DNA of 64,000 nucleotides from NCBI GenBank assembly GCA_965249185.1, contig CBDFLS010000002.1, positions 1,116,001-1,180,000 on the forward strand. The letters run 5' to 3'. This document shows, piece by piece, positions 57,895-64,000 of the stretch (its first letter is position 1; the number at the start of each line of letters is the position of its first letter). The notes below the pieces were generated by a model. It had not been told where the DNA came from, did not search any database, and was given only the letters and a program-made list of their open reading frames with translations. Source of the DNA: CBDFLS01 sp965249185. GTDB taxonomy: Bacteria > Chloroflexota > Dehalococcoidia > Lucifugimonadales > Australimonadaceae. Both the position numbers and the translations under genes were made by a program.

Positions 57895-58644
57895 CTAGTC
57901 TCGCTGCCCCTCTCGGGCAAAGGGCATCCCCAAGAGCTCCAGCAGCCTGAATCCCTCCTGGTCGCTCCAGGCCGTGGTGGTCACCGTCACCTGAAGCCCC
58001 CGGATACGGTCGATCTGATTGTAATCCACCTCGGGGAAGACCACCTGCTCCCGAAGCCCCACCGAGTAGTTTCCCTGGCCGTCGAAGCTGGACCTGGGGA
58101 GTCCCCGGAAGTCCCGGACCCGGGGCAGCGCGATGCTCATAAACCGGTCCAGGAACTCGTACATCCGCCTGCCCCTGAGGGTCACCTTGGAACCGATGGG
58201 CATCCCCTCGCGCAGCTTGAAATTCGCTATGGACTTACGGGCCTTGGTGATCACCGGCCGCTGGCCTGCGATGGCCGCCATCTGAGCCGAGGCCGTCTCC
58301 AGCGCCTTGGCGTTCTGTAGGGACTCGCCCAGGCCCATATTCAGCACCACCTTCTCCAGCCGGGGGGCCCGGAGGAGGCTGTGGAAGCCGAACTCTTTCA
58401 GCAGCGTGGGCCGCACCTCCTCCCGGTACCTGACCAGCAGGCGGGGAAGGGCCCGGGGCTCGACGGCACGGGTGGGCGCTCTCTCGCCCGCCTCCGCCTG
58501 CCCGCCGGGCGTACTGGGCGCGCGCCGCGATGCCGGGCGTTTCGAGGCTCCCGCCGCGGGCTGGCGTTTCCGGGGCGCCGCCTTCGGAGCCTTCGCCTTG
58601 GCCGGCTCTCCCGCTTCGGGAGCTAGCTGATCATCTGGTGACAT
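57895..58644 (-). CDS. rplE: Ribosomal protein L5 with N-terminal extension
   Basis: 249 residues. The L5 core (LLVRYREEVRPTLLKEFGF; KVVLNMGLGESLQNAKALET; TKARKSIANFKLREGMPIG) begins at about residue 68. It is preceded by an Ala/Pro/Lys/Arg-rich extension. The start overlaps the end of rplX by 22 bases; a start nearer to the core would remove the overlap, so the extension's translation is likely but not proven. Confidence 0.92.
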   Translation of the reverse strand: MSPDDQLAPEAGEPAKAKAPKAAPRKRQPAAGASKRPASRRAPSTPGGQAEAGERAPTRAVEPRALPRLLVRYREEVRPTLLKEFGFHSLLRAPRLEKVVLNMGLGESLQNAKALETASAQMAAIAGQRPVITKARKSIANFKLREGMPIGSKVTLRGRRMYEFLDRFMSIALPRVRDFRGLPRSSFDGQGNYSVGLREQVVFPEVDYNQIDRIRGLQVTVTTTAWSDQEGFRLLELLGMPFAREGQRD

Positions 58645-58943
58645 TGCTTACACACTCGCGCCTTCGTGCCGTCCTCCAAGGGCTGGGAGCCTACCCGGGT
58701 GGGCTTGTTGCAGGAGGGGCACACCAGCATCACTTTGGAGGCATCCAGCGGCTTCTCCATGCTGATAATACCGGCCTGGGCCGACCCCCGCGCACCCGCC
58801 TTCAGGTGCCGCTTCACCATATTCACGCCCTCCACCAGCAGCAGGTTCCCTCCGGGATCGACACGCTGCACCTTGCCCTGCCTGCCCTTGTCCCTGCCCT
58901 TGATCACCAGCACCGTGTCGTCCCGTTTGATACGCGCCGCCAT
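58623..58943 (-). CDS. rplX: Ribosomal protein L24
   Basis: 106 residues. KOW motif VLVIKGRDKGRQGKVQRVDP, GVNMVKRHLK, and a C-terminal zinc-binding part (VCPSCNKPTRVG; VCKQCHQMIS). Confidence 0.96.
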   Translation of the reverse strand: MAARIKRDDTVLVIKGRDKGRQGKVQRVDPGGNLLLVEGVNMVKRHLKAGARGSAQAGIISMEKPLDASKVMLVCPSCNKPTRVGSQPLEDGTKARVCKQCHQMIS

Positions 58944-58945
58944 GG

Positions 58946-59314
58946 CTAGAGCACCTCCGGCGCAAGCGACACGATGCGCATGTAGTTACGATCGCGCAGC
59001 TCCCGGGCCACGGGCCCGAAGATCCGCGTGCCCCGGGGCAGCTCACGCTCGCCCAAGATCACCGCCGCGTTATCGTCAAACCTGATGGACGAGCCGTCCG
59101 GACGCCGCACCACCGAGCTGGTGCGCACCACCACCGCCCGGACCACCTCTCCCTTCTTCACGCTGCTCCCCGGCGTCGCCACCTTCACCGACGCGACGAT
59201 GATGTCGCCGACGCGGGCGTACCGTCTGCGGGTGCCGCCGGGCACGTTGAAGCACATGATCTGCCGGGCGCCTGAGTTGTCGGCCACGTTGAGCCGTGTG
59301 TAGGACTGGATCAT
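58946..59314 (-). CDS. rplN: Ribosomal protein L14
   Basis: 122 residues. MIQSYTRLNVADNSGARQIM, DIIVASVKVATPGSSVKKGE, and the end region RELRDRNYMRIVSLAPEVL. The start overlaps the rpsQ stop (ATGA). Confidence 0.97.
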   Translation of the reverse strand: MIQSYTRLNVADNSGARQIMCFNVPGGTRRRYARVGDIIVASVKVATPGSSVKKGEVVRAVVVRTSSVVRRPDGSSIRFDDNAAVILGERELPRGTRIFGPVARELRDRNYMRIVSLAPEVL

Positions 59315-59880
59315 CGCTTCTTCTGGTCCTCCGTCTGGTCCGGCTCCTCGGCCTCCACACTGGGAGTCTCCGCCGCAGGGGGTTCCTCCGCTTCCGCGAC
59401 GGCCTCCTCGGTGGGCGATTCCGCCTCCGCTGAAGGCTCCTCCTCCACCGCCGCCGCCGCCGCTGAAGGCTCCTCTTCCACCGCCGCCGGTGCCTCCGGC
59501 TCGGCCTCCGCTTCCGCCGCAAGGGCAGCCGCCGTGGCCTCCGCCTCTTCCCGCTGCTTCTGGATATCCTCGTCCAGCGCCACCACCTCGATATCAGCGG
59601 CCTCGGACACGACGACTTGGGCCGCTTCTCTCACCGCCATCTTCTCCATCACACGCCAGCGCTTGGTCTTGGAGAGGGGGCTGGTCTCCACGATGCGTAC
59701 CGTATCGCCCACGTGGTACTGGTTGGCCTCATCGTGGGCCTTGAATCTGGTGATGCGCCGGATCGACTTGCCGTAGAGACGGTGCCGTTGACGGCGCTCC
59801 ACGGCCACCACCACGGTCTTGTCCATCTTATCGCTCACCACTTGGCCCACGCGGACCTTGCGGCGCTCCTGGCTAATCAT
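59311..59880 (-). CDS. rpsQ: Ribosomal protein S17 with long acidic tail
   Basis: 189 residues. The first 80 are a normal S17 (VGQVVSDKMDKTVVVAVERR; YGKSIRRITRFKAHDEANQY; VRIVETSPLSKTKRWRV). About 105 further residues are Ala/Glu-rich with a duplicated AAAVEEEPSAE-type segment. ATG 59880 is set by the ATGA overlap with rpmC; a longer upstream frame is a shadow of rpmC. Confidence 0.94.
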   Translation of the reverse strand: MISQERRKVRVGQVVSDKMDKTVVVAVERRQRHRLYGKSIRRITRFKAHDEANQYHVGDTVRIVETSPLSKTKRWRVMEKMAVREAAQVVVSEAADIEVVALDEDIQKQREEAEATAAALAAEAEAEPEAPAAVEEEPSAAAAAVEEEPSAEAESPTEEAVAEAEEPPAAETPSVEAEEPDQTEDQKKR

Positions 59881-60089
59881 CGTCCCTCCGCTCCTGCAAT
59901 CTGGCGCTCCCGAAGCACCGTCTTGACCTGGGCCAGCCGGCGCTTGGCCACTCTGAGCTCGCCCGGATTGGAGAGCTGGCGCGTGGCCAGGCGAAAGCGC
60001 AGGTTCAGCAACTCCCGCTGGGTGTCCCACTCCTCCTCGCGGAGCTTCTCATCCGAGAGGGCACGAATCAGGTTGGCTGGCGCTGGCAC
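59877..60089 (-). CDS. rpmC: Ribosomal protein L29
   Basis: 70 residues. LIRALSDEKLREEEWDTQRE, LLNLRFRLATRQLSNPGEL, and RRLAQVKTVLRERQ. GTG 60089 follows GAGGAGTTGAGAAG and fits the gap after rplP. Confidence 0.93.
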   Translation of the reverse strand: MPAPANLIRALSDEKLREEEWDTQRELLNLRFRLATRQLSNPGELRVAKRRLAQVKTVLRERQIAGAEGR

Positions 60090-60093
60090 CTTC

Positions 60094-60525
60094 TCAACTC
60101 CTCGCAGCGGCGTGAAACTCGGCCCTGGCCACGTTCCGAGTGGCGATGGGCAGCTTGTGAGAGGCCAGCCGCAGCGCCTCCCAGGCCGTCCGCTCCGGCA
60201 CGCCCGCGATCTCAAAGAGCACCCGCCCCGGCTTCACCACGGCCACCCAGTGGTCCACGGGGCCCTTGCCGCCGCCCTGGCGGGTCTCGGCCGGCTTGGA
60301 CGTCACGGGCTTGTCCGGGAAGACCCGTATCCACACCTGGCCACCCCGTTGCAGGTGCCGGGTGATGGCCCGGCGGGCCGCCTCGATCTGTCGCGAGGTG
60401 ATCCAAGCGGGCGCCAAGCTTTTCAGGCCGTACTCGCCGAAGGCCACCGTGGAGCCGCGCTGGGCTTTACCGCGCATCCGCCCTCGGTGGGTCTTACGAT
60501 ACTTCGTTCGTTTCGGCTGTAGCAT
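60094..60525 (-). CDS. rplP: Ribosomal protein L16
   Basis: 143 residues. MLQPKRTKYRKTHRGRMRGK, the Arg-rich region near the peptidyl transferase centre, and VKPGRVLFEIAGVPERTAWE. The start overlaps rpsC by 32 bases. Confidence 0.97.
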   Translation of the reverse strand: MLQPKRTKYRKTHRGRMRGKAQRGSTVAFGEYGLKSLAPAWITSRQIEAARRAITRHLQRGGQVWIRVFPDKPVTSKPAETRQGGGKGPVDHWVAVVKPGRVLFEIAGVPERTAWEALRLASHKLPIATRNVARAEFHAAARS

Positions 60526-61237
60526 CTTCCTTGTCCTCGCCGTCCTCGCCGGCGCGCACGATCACCTCTCTCGGCGCCAGCTCCTCTTCCGTCTCAGCAC
60601 GCTGGGGAAGCACCTGGCCTCGGTAGAGCCAGACTTTCACCCCGATCAACCCCATGGTGGTGTGGGCCTCGCTGAAGCCGTAGTCGATATCGGCTCGCAG
60701 CGTGTGGAGGGGCACCTGGCCCTCCATCACCTTCTCGCGGCGGGCTATCTCGGCGCCGCCGAGCCGCCCGGCGACCATCACCTTGATCCCCTTGGCCCCC
60801 GCCTGCATGGCCCTTTGCACGGACTGGCGCGTGGCGCGACGGAATGCGATTCGGCGCTCCAACTGGTCGGCGATGTTCCGGGCCACGAGAAAGGCATCCA
60901 GCTCAGGCTGCCGGATCTCCTCGATGTTCAGCCGGATCCGTTTGCCGCCGGTGGCCTTCTCCACCGTCTTCCGCAGCTCGTCCACCCGCTGCCCTCCACG
61001 ACCGATGACGATGCCCGGCCGCGAGGTGCTCACGGTCACCGTGAGATCGCGGGCGGTACGCTCGATGTCGATGCGGGAGATGCCGGCGTCCGAATACTGC
61101 TTCTTAATCACCTCGCGGATGCGGAGGTCCTCCCACACCTGGGCGGCGTAACTCAGCCCCTTGGAGGCATACCACTTGGCCTGCCAGTCTTTGATGATTC
61201 CCAGACGGAAGCCCGTCGGGTGTGTCTTGTGTCCCAC
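60494..61237 (-). CDS. rpsC: Ribosomal protein S3
   Basis: 247 residues. MGHKTHPTGFRLGIIKDWQA, the KH domain SRPGIVIGRGGQRVDELRKT, and the C-terminal domain (RRATRQSVQRAMQAGAKGIK; GLIGVKVWLYRGQVLPQRAE). About 30 acidic residues follow. Confidence 0.97.
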   Translation of the reverse strand: MGHKTHPTGFRLGIIKDWQAKWYASKGLSYAAQVWEDLRIREVIKKQYSDAGISRIDIERTARDLTVTVSTSRPGIVIGRGGQRVDELRKTVEKATGGKRIRLNIEEIRQPELDAFLVARNIADQLERRIAFRRATRQSVQRAMQAGAKGIKVMVAGRLGGAEIARREKVMEGQVPLHTLRADIDYGFSEAHTTMGLIGVKVWLYRGQVLPQRAETEEELAPREVIVRAGEDGEDKEDATAETNEVS

Positions 61238-61576
61238 TTAAGCGCCCTCCTCGTCGACCACGATGGTAATGTGGCTGGAGCGTCGGATCAGCGGGCCTGC
61301 GCGGCCCCTGGCCCTGGCCCGGAACCGCTTGGTCACGGGGCCGGGGTCCGCCACGGCGCCGACCACCCGCAGCCGGTTGGGGTTGAGTCTCAGGTTGTTC
61401 TCCGCATTGGCCGCGGCGGAGCGGACTACTTTGGCGAGCTGGGCCGCCGCCGGACCGGCCATGAACCGCAGGGCATCCAAAACCTCCTGGACCGGCTTCC
61501 CCCGCACCGCTAGCAGCAGGGGGCGCAAGTGTTTGGGGGAGATGCCCACTCCTTTGCTCACCGCTCTCACCGCCAT
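61238..61576 (-). CDS. rplV: Ribosomal protein L22
   Basis: 112 residues. VGISPKHLRPLLLAVRGKPV, VRSAAANAENNLRLNPNRLR and the beta-hairpin end FRARARGRAGPLIRRSSHIT, which lines the exit tunnel. ATG 61576 is chosen by homology and by its place at the rpsS stop. Confidence 0.97.
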   Translation of the reverse strand: MAVRAVSKGVGISPKHLRPLLLAVRGKPVQEVLDALRFMAGPAAAQLAKVVRSAAANAENNLRLNPNRLRVVGAVADPGPVTKRFRARARGRAGPLIRRSSHITIVVDEEGA

Positions 61577-61577
61577 C

Positions 61578-61883
61578 TCAATTCCTCCCAGGGGGGGGCC
61601 TGCCCATTCGGGAGGTCCGTTCCGACTTGGACGTGTGCCCACGGAAGGTGCGTGTCGGGGCGAACTCGCCCAGCTTGTGGCCCACCATGTTCTCGGTCAG
61701 ATAGACGGGCACGTGCCGCCGGCCGTCGTGGACGGCGATGGTAAGCCCCACCATATCGGGCAGGATGGTAGAGGCCCGTGACCAGGTGCGGATCAGCACC
61801 TTGGCGGAGCTGCGCTTGGCCAGGTCCACCTTCTTCTGCAGCTTGGGGTGGACGTAGGGGCCCTTTTTAATCGAGCGGGACAT
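61578..61883 (-). CDS. rpsS: Ribosomal protein S19
   Basis: 101 residues. MSRSIKKGPYVHPKLQKKVD, TWSRASTILPDMVGLTIAVH, VTENMVGHKLGEF-type segment (LTENMVGHKLGEFAPTRTFR). Confidence 0.97.
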   Translation of the reverse strand: MSRSIKKGPYVHPKLQKKVDLAKRSSAKVLIRTWSRASTILPDMVGLTIAVHDGRRHVPVYLTENMVGHKLGEFAPTRTFRGHTSKSERTSRMGRPPPGRN

Positions 61884-62714
61884 CTAGCGCTGCCTCCTGG
61901 TCCTCACGATGAAGTGGTCCGTGTAATGACGCCGTCGTGTCCTGGGGCCCAGAGCGGGCTTGCCCCAAGGGGTCTTGGGGTGCTTCATACCGATGCCTGA
62001 GCGGCCCTCGCCACCTCCATGCGGGTGGTCCCGGGGCGACATGGCGGAGCCGCGGACCGCGGGGCGGCGCCCCAGGTGCCGGCTCCGGCCCGCTTTGCCC
62101 AATGCGGTGTTCCGGTGGTCAACGTTCCCCACCTGGCCGATGGTGGCCATGCAGGTGCTGGGCACCCGCCGCACCTCGCCGGAGGGGAGCCGGATCATCG
62201 TGTGGCGCTCCTCCTTGGCCATGACCTGCGCGCCCGTGCCGGCCCCGCGGGCCATCTGGCCGCCCGCGCCCGGCCGCATCTCGATATTGTGGACCACCGT
62301 GCCGGTGGGGATACGGGCCAAGGGAAGGGCGTTCCCGGGCCTGATCTCGGCGTCCGGGCCCGCCATGAGCCGGTCGCCCACCTTCACCCCAAAGGGCGCC
62401 AGGTGGTAGCGTCGCTCCCCGTCGGCGTAGACCACTAGGGCGATCCGCGCCGTTCGGTTGGGGTCGTACTCCACCGACTCCACCCGGCAGGGCACTCCCA
62501 TCTTCTCGCGTTTGAAGTCGATGTGCCGCAGCGACTGCTTGGCCCCGCCTCCGTGGTGGCGCACGGTAATCGTCCCGCGCACGTTGCGGCCGCCCGTTTG
62601 CCGCTTGCCGGACGTGAGGGCCTTGTGCGGCCCCACACGGCTCAACTCCGAGAAGTCGGGGCGCAGCGCGGCCCGCTGGCCGGGGCTGGTCGGTCGCATC
62701 CGTTTCAGCGGCAT
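61884..62714 (-). CDS. rplB: Ribosomal protein L2
   Basis: 276 residues. Core RNA-binding protein of the peptidyl transferase region. GRNVRGTITVRHHGGGAKQS, PLARIPTGTVVHNIEMRPGA, and the conserved VRGSAMSPRDHPHGGGEGRS with the essential His. Confidence 0.98.
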   Translation of the reverse strand: MPLKRMRPTSPGQRAALRPDFSELSRVGPHKALTSGKRQTGGRNVRGTITVRHHGGGAKQSLRHIDFKREKMGVPCRVESVEYDPNRTARIALVVYADGERRYHLAPFGVKVGDRLMAGPDAEIRPGNALPLARIPTGTVVHNIEMRPGAGGQMARGAGTGAQVMAKEERHTMIRLPSGEVRRVPSTCMATIGQVGNVDHRNTALGKAGRSRHLGRRPAVRGSAMSPRDHPHGGGEGRSGIGMKHPKTPWGKPALGPRTRRRHYTDHFIVRTRRQR

Positions 62715-62716
62715 GG

Positions 62717-63004
62717 TTAGGCGCCCTCGAATATCTGGATGGTGTCGCCCGCGCGGAGGGTCACCACCGCCTTCTTAACATTGGATGTCTTGACGTGGCG
62801 GTTGGGGCCCACCCGCCGCACCTCGCCCCGGATCATGGTAATGTTCACCGCCGTCACCTTCACGTCGAAGGCCCGCTCCACTGCCTCCCGGATCTGCGGC
62901 TTATTCGCGCCGCGGGCGACCTCGAAGACATACTTGCTCCGCCCCTGAAGGAGAGTGCTCTTCTCCGTAACCACCGGCCGGCGCAACACGCCAAAGAGAT
63001 GCAT
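62717..63004 (-). CDS. rplW: Ribosomal protein L23
   Basis: 95 residues at the exit tunnel, docking site for trigger factor and SRP. VLRRPVVTEKSTLLQGRSKY, FEVARGANKPQIREAVERAF. Confidence 0.96.
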   Translation of the reverse strand: MHLFGVLRRPVVTEKSTLLQGRSKYVFEVARGANKPQIREAVERAFDVKVTAVNITMIRGEVRRVGPNRHVKTSNVKKAVVTLRAGDTIQIFEGA

Positions 63005-63021
63005 GGCTTTCCCTTACCGCC

Positions 63022-63675
63022 CTAGGCGGCCTCGGAGTCCTCCTCGGCCGGGGCGCGGTCCCAGAGCGACTCCGCACGCCGGGCGGCCTCCACCGTCATG
63101 ACGACCGCGTCGTACCGGAGCAGGTCCAGCACGTTGAGCAGGTCAGCCCTCAAGGCCTTGGTCCTGGGGAGATTGCGGACCGCGAGGGTCGCCTCGGACT
63201 TGGCCTCTGAGATCACCACCAGCGCCGACCCCCGCACATCCAGCGCCTGCATGACCAGGGCCATGGCCTTGGTCTTTCCATCGATGCCGTCCAGGTCCTG
63301 GAGGAGCAGGAGCTTGTTCTCCTGGGCCTTGTGCGAGAGGGCGCACCGGATGGCCTGCCGGCGCATCTTCTTGGGAAGCCGCTGCCGGTAGTCCCGGGGG
63401 TGCGGGCCGAAGACCACCCCCCCATGCCGGGCCAGGGGCGAGCGGGTGCTCCCCATCCGGGCGCGGCCGGTGTGCTTCTGGGTATGGGGTTTGCGGCCGC
63501 CGCCGGAGACGTGGGCGCGGGTCTTGGTGGAACTGGTGCCCTGGCGTTGGTTGGCCTGATAGTAGACCAGCGCCTGATGGAGCAGGTCCGGATGGGGGGC
63601 GGCGGCGTATACGCGGTCGCTCAGCTCCACGTGGCCGACCACCTCACCCTTGATGTTCCGCACAGGCAGCTCCAT
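63022..63675 (-). CDS. rplD: Ribosomal protein L4
   Basis: 217 residues. YYQANQRQGTSSTKTRAHVS, GGGRKPHTQKHTGRARMGST, VVFGPHPRDYRQRLPKKMRR. It starts two bases after rplC ends. Confidence 0.97.
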   Translation of the reverse strand: MELPVRNIKGEVVGHVELSDRVYAAAPHPDLLHQALVYYQANQRQGTSSTKTRAHVSGGGRKPHTQKHTGRARMGSTRSPLARHGGVVFGPHPRDYRQRLPKKMRRQAIRCALSHKAQENKLLLLQDLDGIDGKTKAMALVMQALDVRGSALVVISEAKSEATLAVRNLPRTKALRADLLNVLDLLRYDAVVMTVEAARRAESLWDRAPAEEDSEAA

Positions 63676-63677
63676 GG

Positions 63678-64000
63678 CTAACCTTTCACGGCGTGACGCA
63701 CCATGAGGAGCTGGTTGCGGGCGCCGGGCACCGCGCCCCGGATCAGCAGGAGATTCCGGTCGGCGTCCACGCGCTCCACCCGCAGGCCGAGGACGGTGAC
63801 ACGGCGGTTCCCCATATGACCGGCCATCTTCTTCCCCTTGACCACGCGCCCCGGGTATGTGGTGGCCCCGATGGACCCGGGCGCCCGGTGACGGTCCTTC
63901 TGCCCGTGGGTCTTGGGCCCACCGTGGAAGCCGTGACGGCGCACCGTTCCCTGAAAGCCGCGTCCCTTGGAACGGCTCGTCACGTTCACCACCTGTCCCT
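63678..64000 (-). CDS. rplC: Ribosomal protein L3, C-terminal part (5' end outside window)
   Basis: About 107 codons are visible; the frame is still open at the right edge. VTSRSKGRGFQGTVRRHGFH, GPKTHGQKDRHRAPGSIGAT, KKMAGHMGNRRVTVLGLRVE, and LIRGAVPGARNQLL are all L3 signatures. The GTG at 63992 is inside the gene and is not its start. Confidence 0.95.
   Translation of the reverse strand, partial: GQVVNVTSRSKGRGFQGTVRRHGFHGGPKTHGQKDRHRAPGSIGATTYPGRVVKGKKMAGHMGNRRVTVLGLRVERVDADRNLLLIRGAVPGARNQLLMVRHAVKG

Overview
The window looks like a chromosomal segment of a GC-rich bacterium, most likely a member of the Chloroflexota (Dehalococcoidia/SAR202-like). This is an inference from gene content: a tail-anchored giant FN3/FG-GAP surface protein, lipoproteins, large serine recombinases, an S-box (SAM-I) riboswitch, and ribosomal proteins with long Ala/Glu/Lys-rich tails. 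No 16S rRNA or tRNA gene was seen, so placement is tentative.

Layout. (1) 1-11023: the 3' part of one giant surface-protein gene, running off the left edge. It contains six blocks of exactly seven FG-GAP blades. Each block sits between the two halves of a fibronectin type III domain, followed by four uninterrupted FN3 domains in total, a cadherin-like and an Ig-like domain, and a C-terminal membrane anchor. (2) 11171-20990: an accessory scrapyard. It holds an IS3-type remnant, an IS3-like element split by an IS1380-type element (5-bp target duplication visible), a broken PAPS-reductase-like gene, a YhcG/DUF1016 fragment, a large serine recombinase behind a structured leader, a SNF2-helicase tail, a VapBC pair with a frameshifted toxin, and an IS1182-type remnant. 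(3) 20991-25352: glycine betaine uptake (fused ProV-ProW, then ProX) and a ScyD-like secreted beta-propeller lipoprotein. (4) 25386-34660: a second recombinase tail, two membrane proteins of unknown function, an IS1595-type copy that has lost its start codon, a second IS3-like copy lacking a catalytic Asp, an intact IS1380-type copy that truncates an epoxide-hydrolase-like gene, and a YdeI-like gene. (5) 34664-37706: an ABC-2 exporter pair translationally coupled to recF, with an 18-bp x 8 tandem array just upstream of recF. (6) 37928-38788: a Cys-rich lipoprotein. (7) 38899-44076: a SAM-I riboswitch with terminator, followed by mtnA-mtnP-rhodanese-ahcY-metK, a SAM/methyl-cycle and methionine-salvage operon. 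(8) 44097-46869: a GYD protein, a phosphohexomutase, and a second IS1595-type copy that abuts rpsI. (9) 46866-64000, minus strand: the long S10-spc-alpha ribosomal cluster from rplC (cut by the right edge) to rpsI, including secY, adk, map, infA, rpoA and truA.

The housekeeping blocks are tightly packed, with many ATGA or longer overlaps, and appear intact. The accessory parts show repeated IS activity followed by decay: a nonsense codon, a start-codon loss, catalytic deletions and single-base frameshifts. These can be diagnosed because the window often carries two copies of the same element. The most unusual object is the giant protein, whose propellers appear to be domain insertions inside FN3 modules.
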